Origin: Micrococcaceae bacterium UBA6021 | GTDB taxonomy: Bacteria; Actinomycetota; Actinomycetes; Actinomycetales; Micrococcaceae | Length of the DNA: 5,942 bases | Reading direction: 5' to 3' | NCBI GenBank assembly: GCA_002427975.1 | Contig: DIZT01000006.1 | Span: 1-5,942, forward strand | Part shown: positions 5,157 to 5,942 of the stretch, in pieces | Numbering within the stretch: position 1 is the stretch's first letter | Layout: the number at the start of each line of letters is the position of its first letter | Notes under the pieces: generated by a model | The model's database searches: none | Told to the model about the DNA's origin: nothing | Seen by the model: the letters and a program-made list of their open reading frames with translations, nothing else | Translations under genes and position numbers: made by a program

Positions 5157-5245
5157 TCAAAGCCAAAGGAATCCCCGTCAACGACATCGCCAAGATGCTC
5201 GGCGTGTCCCGTGCCACCACCTACCGACACCTGAAATTGAGCTGA
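5153..5245 (+). pseudogene. Resolvase/invertase C-terminal HTH fragment
   Basis: The frame HLKAKGIPVNDIAKMLGVSR then ATTYRHLKLS, ending TGA at 5243-5245, is the Hin-type helix-turn-helix that ends serine recombinases of the resolvase/invertase group. The characteristic part is IAKMLGVSRATTYRHL. The catalytic N-terminal domain with the active serine is absent, since the upstream DNA belongs to an IS110 scrap in another frame. No start codon or ribosome binding site serves it. A plain HTH protein tail is possible, but the KGxxVxxIAxxLGVSRATxYR pattern favours a resolvase. Confidence 0.65.
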
Positions 5246-5250
5246 GGCGA

Positions 5251-5334
5251 GTGGCTGGGTCACGGCGCCAGGCCTGGTATGCAGCAACAGTGGAACGCGT
5301 CATCGAATCAGAGCGGATCATCGTCGACGCCTGA
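5251..5334 (+). CDS. Doubtful 27-residue ORF after the resolvase tail
   Basis: GTG 5251 follows the resolvase stop by 5 nt, and GAGG (5244-5247) lies very close before it. It reads VAGSRRQAWYAATVERVIES then ERIIVDA and stops at 5332-5334. The codons look coding, especially from TVERVIESERIIVDA, which could be the tail of another lost gene. No family recognised. Confidence 0.2.
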   Translation: MAGSRRQAWYAATVERVIESERIIVDA

Positions 5335-5440
5335 TCAATGCCCCAGCGCATCCCGTTTCTGCAGACCACAGCGAAGCGCGGTAGGTTAGCCACGGCCCTT
5401 CCGCATACCCCCCCAGTTGCGGAGGCGCCGAACATCAGGG

Positions 5441-5488
5441 AAGCCCCTACGCTTGAGTTGCCCCCAACTCGCGTGGGGGCTTTCTTTA
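5441..5488 (+). terminator. Rho-independent terminator, plus strand
   Basis: AAGCCCCTACGC (5441-5452) pairs over 12 bp with GCGTGGGGGCTT (5471-5482), with one T-G wobble. A second small stem, GAGTT/AACTC, lies within the loop, and TTTCTTT (5481-5487) follows. This is the clearest terminator in the window. It would end transcripts from the resolvase region. Confidence 0.8.
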
Positions 5489-5864
5489 CGTCGATGCCCG
5501 CAGTTGATTCATACTTGTCCGGGAATGGAAACGCCCCGCCCAGATCGAACAACCGGGACGGGGCGCCCACCGTTCCCCCAATATGACAGGCGAGACCATG
5601 CACGGAGACAGTGACTCACAGCCTAAGCCTCCGTGGATGCCAGCGGGAAGGCCTTGTCTTCCACGCCGACTTCCGTTTCGCCGCAGTTAGTGCGCATCAT
5701 GGGGCTTGAGGACCAATGCTCGGGAAAGTCACGCTAAGCCGTCCCTGGTCGCCGACCCCGTTTCGTGTCGGTAATTCATACCGTGGCCGGCGCCGGGCGC
5801 GGCAGGTCCGCCCGGATCCGGACGGCGGGCTCCCTTGCACCAGAAGTTCCTGCCCGGCCCGGGA
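5489..5864. other. Region without a recognised gene
   Basis: It holds a GC-rich hairpin: CGCCCCG-CCC (5532-5541) with GGG-A-CGGGGCG (5555-5565), bulged A, no T-run. Two short open frames have plausible codons. Minus strand 5623-5700 reads MMRTNCGETEVGVEDKAFPL then ASTEA and stops. Plus strand ATG 5598 reads MHGDSDSQPKPPWMPAGRP and stops near 5690. The two overlap on opposite strands, neither has a good ribosome binding site, and I recognise neither. Further gene scraps are likely. Confidence 0.45.
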
Positions 5865-5942
5865 TCAGTAGGAGAGGTAAAGTGCCATCTGGACACCGGC
5901 TCCAGAGAAGCGGCGGGTTTCGGGATCAGTGGCGTAGCCGGA
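5865..5942 (-). CDS. C-terminal end of an unidentified protein (partial)
   Basis: The minus strand enters from the right edge in an open frame of 25 residues, SGYATDPETRRFSGAGVQMA then LYLSY, ending with TGA at 5867-5865. All codons are ordinary for a GC-rich actinobacterium. The frame has no start in the window. The alternating hydrophobic end (VQMALYLSY) might be a terminal beta strand, but no family can be named. The gene would extend past the window. Confidence 0.45.
   Translation of the reverse strand, partial: SGYATDPETRRFSGAGVQMALYLSY

Overview
The window reads as GC-rich actinobacterial DNA, most like Arthrobacter and relatives (Micrococcaceae). The reasons are the G/C-ending codons, the DUF4192 remnant, and an M23 peptidase remnant whose leader looks like a c-di-AMP (ydaO-type) riboswitch. 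Taxonomy is inferred from memory of these families, not from a search. Only three genes look intact: a ribbon-helix-helix antitoxin, a Doc/Fic toxin and an MFS transporter. The rest is largely a graveyard of gene and mobile-element fragments.

Layout. 1-206: first copy of a roughly 205-bp direct repeat. 48-311 (-): doubtful small ORF with a good ribosome binding site whose 3' end lies in that repeat. 412-983 (-): antitoxin-doc pair with a GTGA overlap and a candidate operator just upstream. 1017-1310: no recognised gene, one hairpin. 1311-1354: a strong sigma-A-like promoter with a perfect 12-bp palindrome at the predicted transcription start. 1456-2799 (+): MHS-family metabolite:H+ symporter. 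2902-3470 (+): DUF4192 pseudogene shortened at the N-terminus and broken by an 11-bp tandem duplication. 3626-3649: terminator facing the minus strand. 3708-3729: the 3' end of a tRNA (leucine-like), without the rest of the tRNA. 3720-3926: second copy of the direct repeat, with a terminator in it. 3985-4014: a long unexplained hairpin.

The right part, 4126-4935 (-), is a broken M23 metallopeptidase gene. It keeps a divergent c-di-AMP riboswitch, signal peptide, Pro/Ala linker with a 90-bp tandem duplication, and the first zinc motif HTGID in another frame, but the rest of the catalytic domain is gone. 5076-5156 (+) is a scrap of an IS110-family transposase joined directly to the C-terminal helix-turn-helix of a resolvase (5153-5245). 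A clear terminator lies at 5441-5488. The window ends inside an unidentified gene on the minus strand.

How it fits together. The tRNA fragment, the repeats on both sides of a 3.7-kb segment (toxin-antitoxin, transporter, DUF4192 remnant), and the transposase and resolvase scraps suggest an old integration hotspot next to a tRNA gene. Repeated insertion and deletion seem to have left an addiction module and a transporter as the surviving cargo. No integrase is visible and I see no new multi-gene system. The best leads are the covarying palindromes in the repeats, the reversible-looking 11-bp duplication, and the riboswitch left on a dead peptidase gene.
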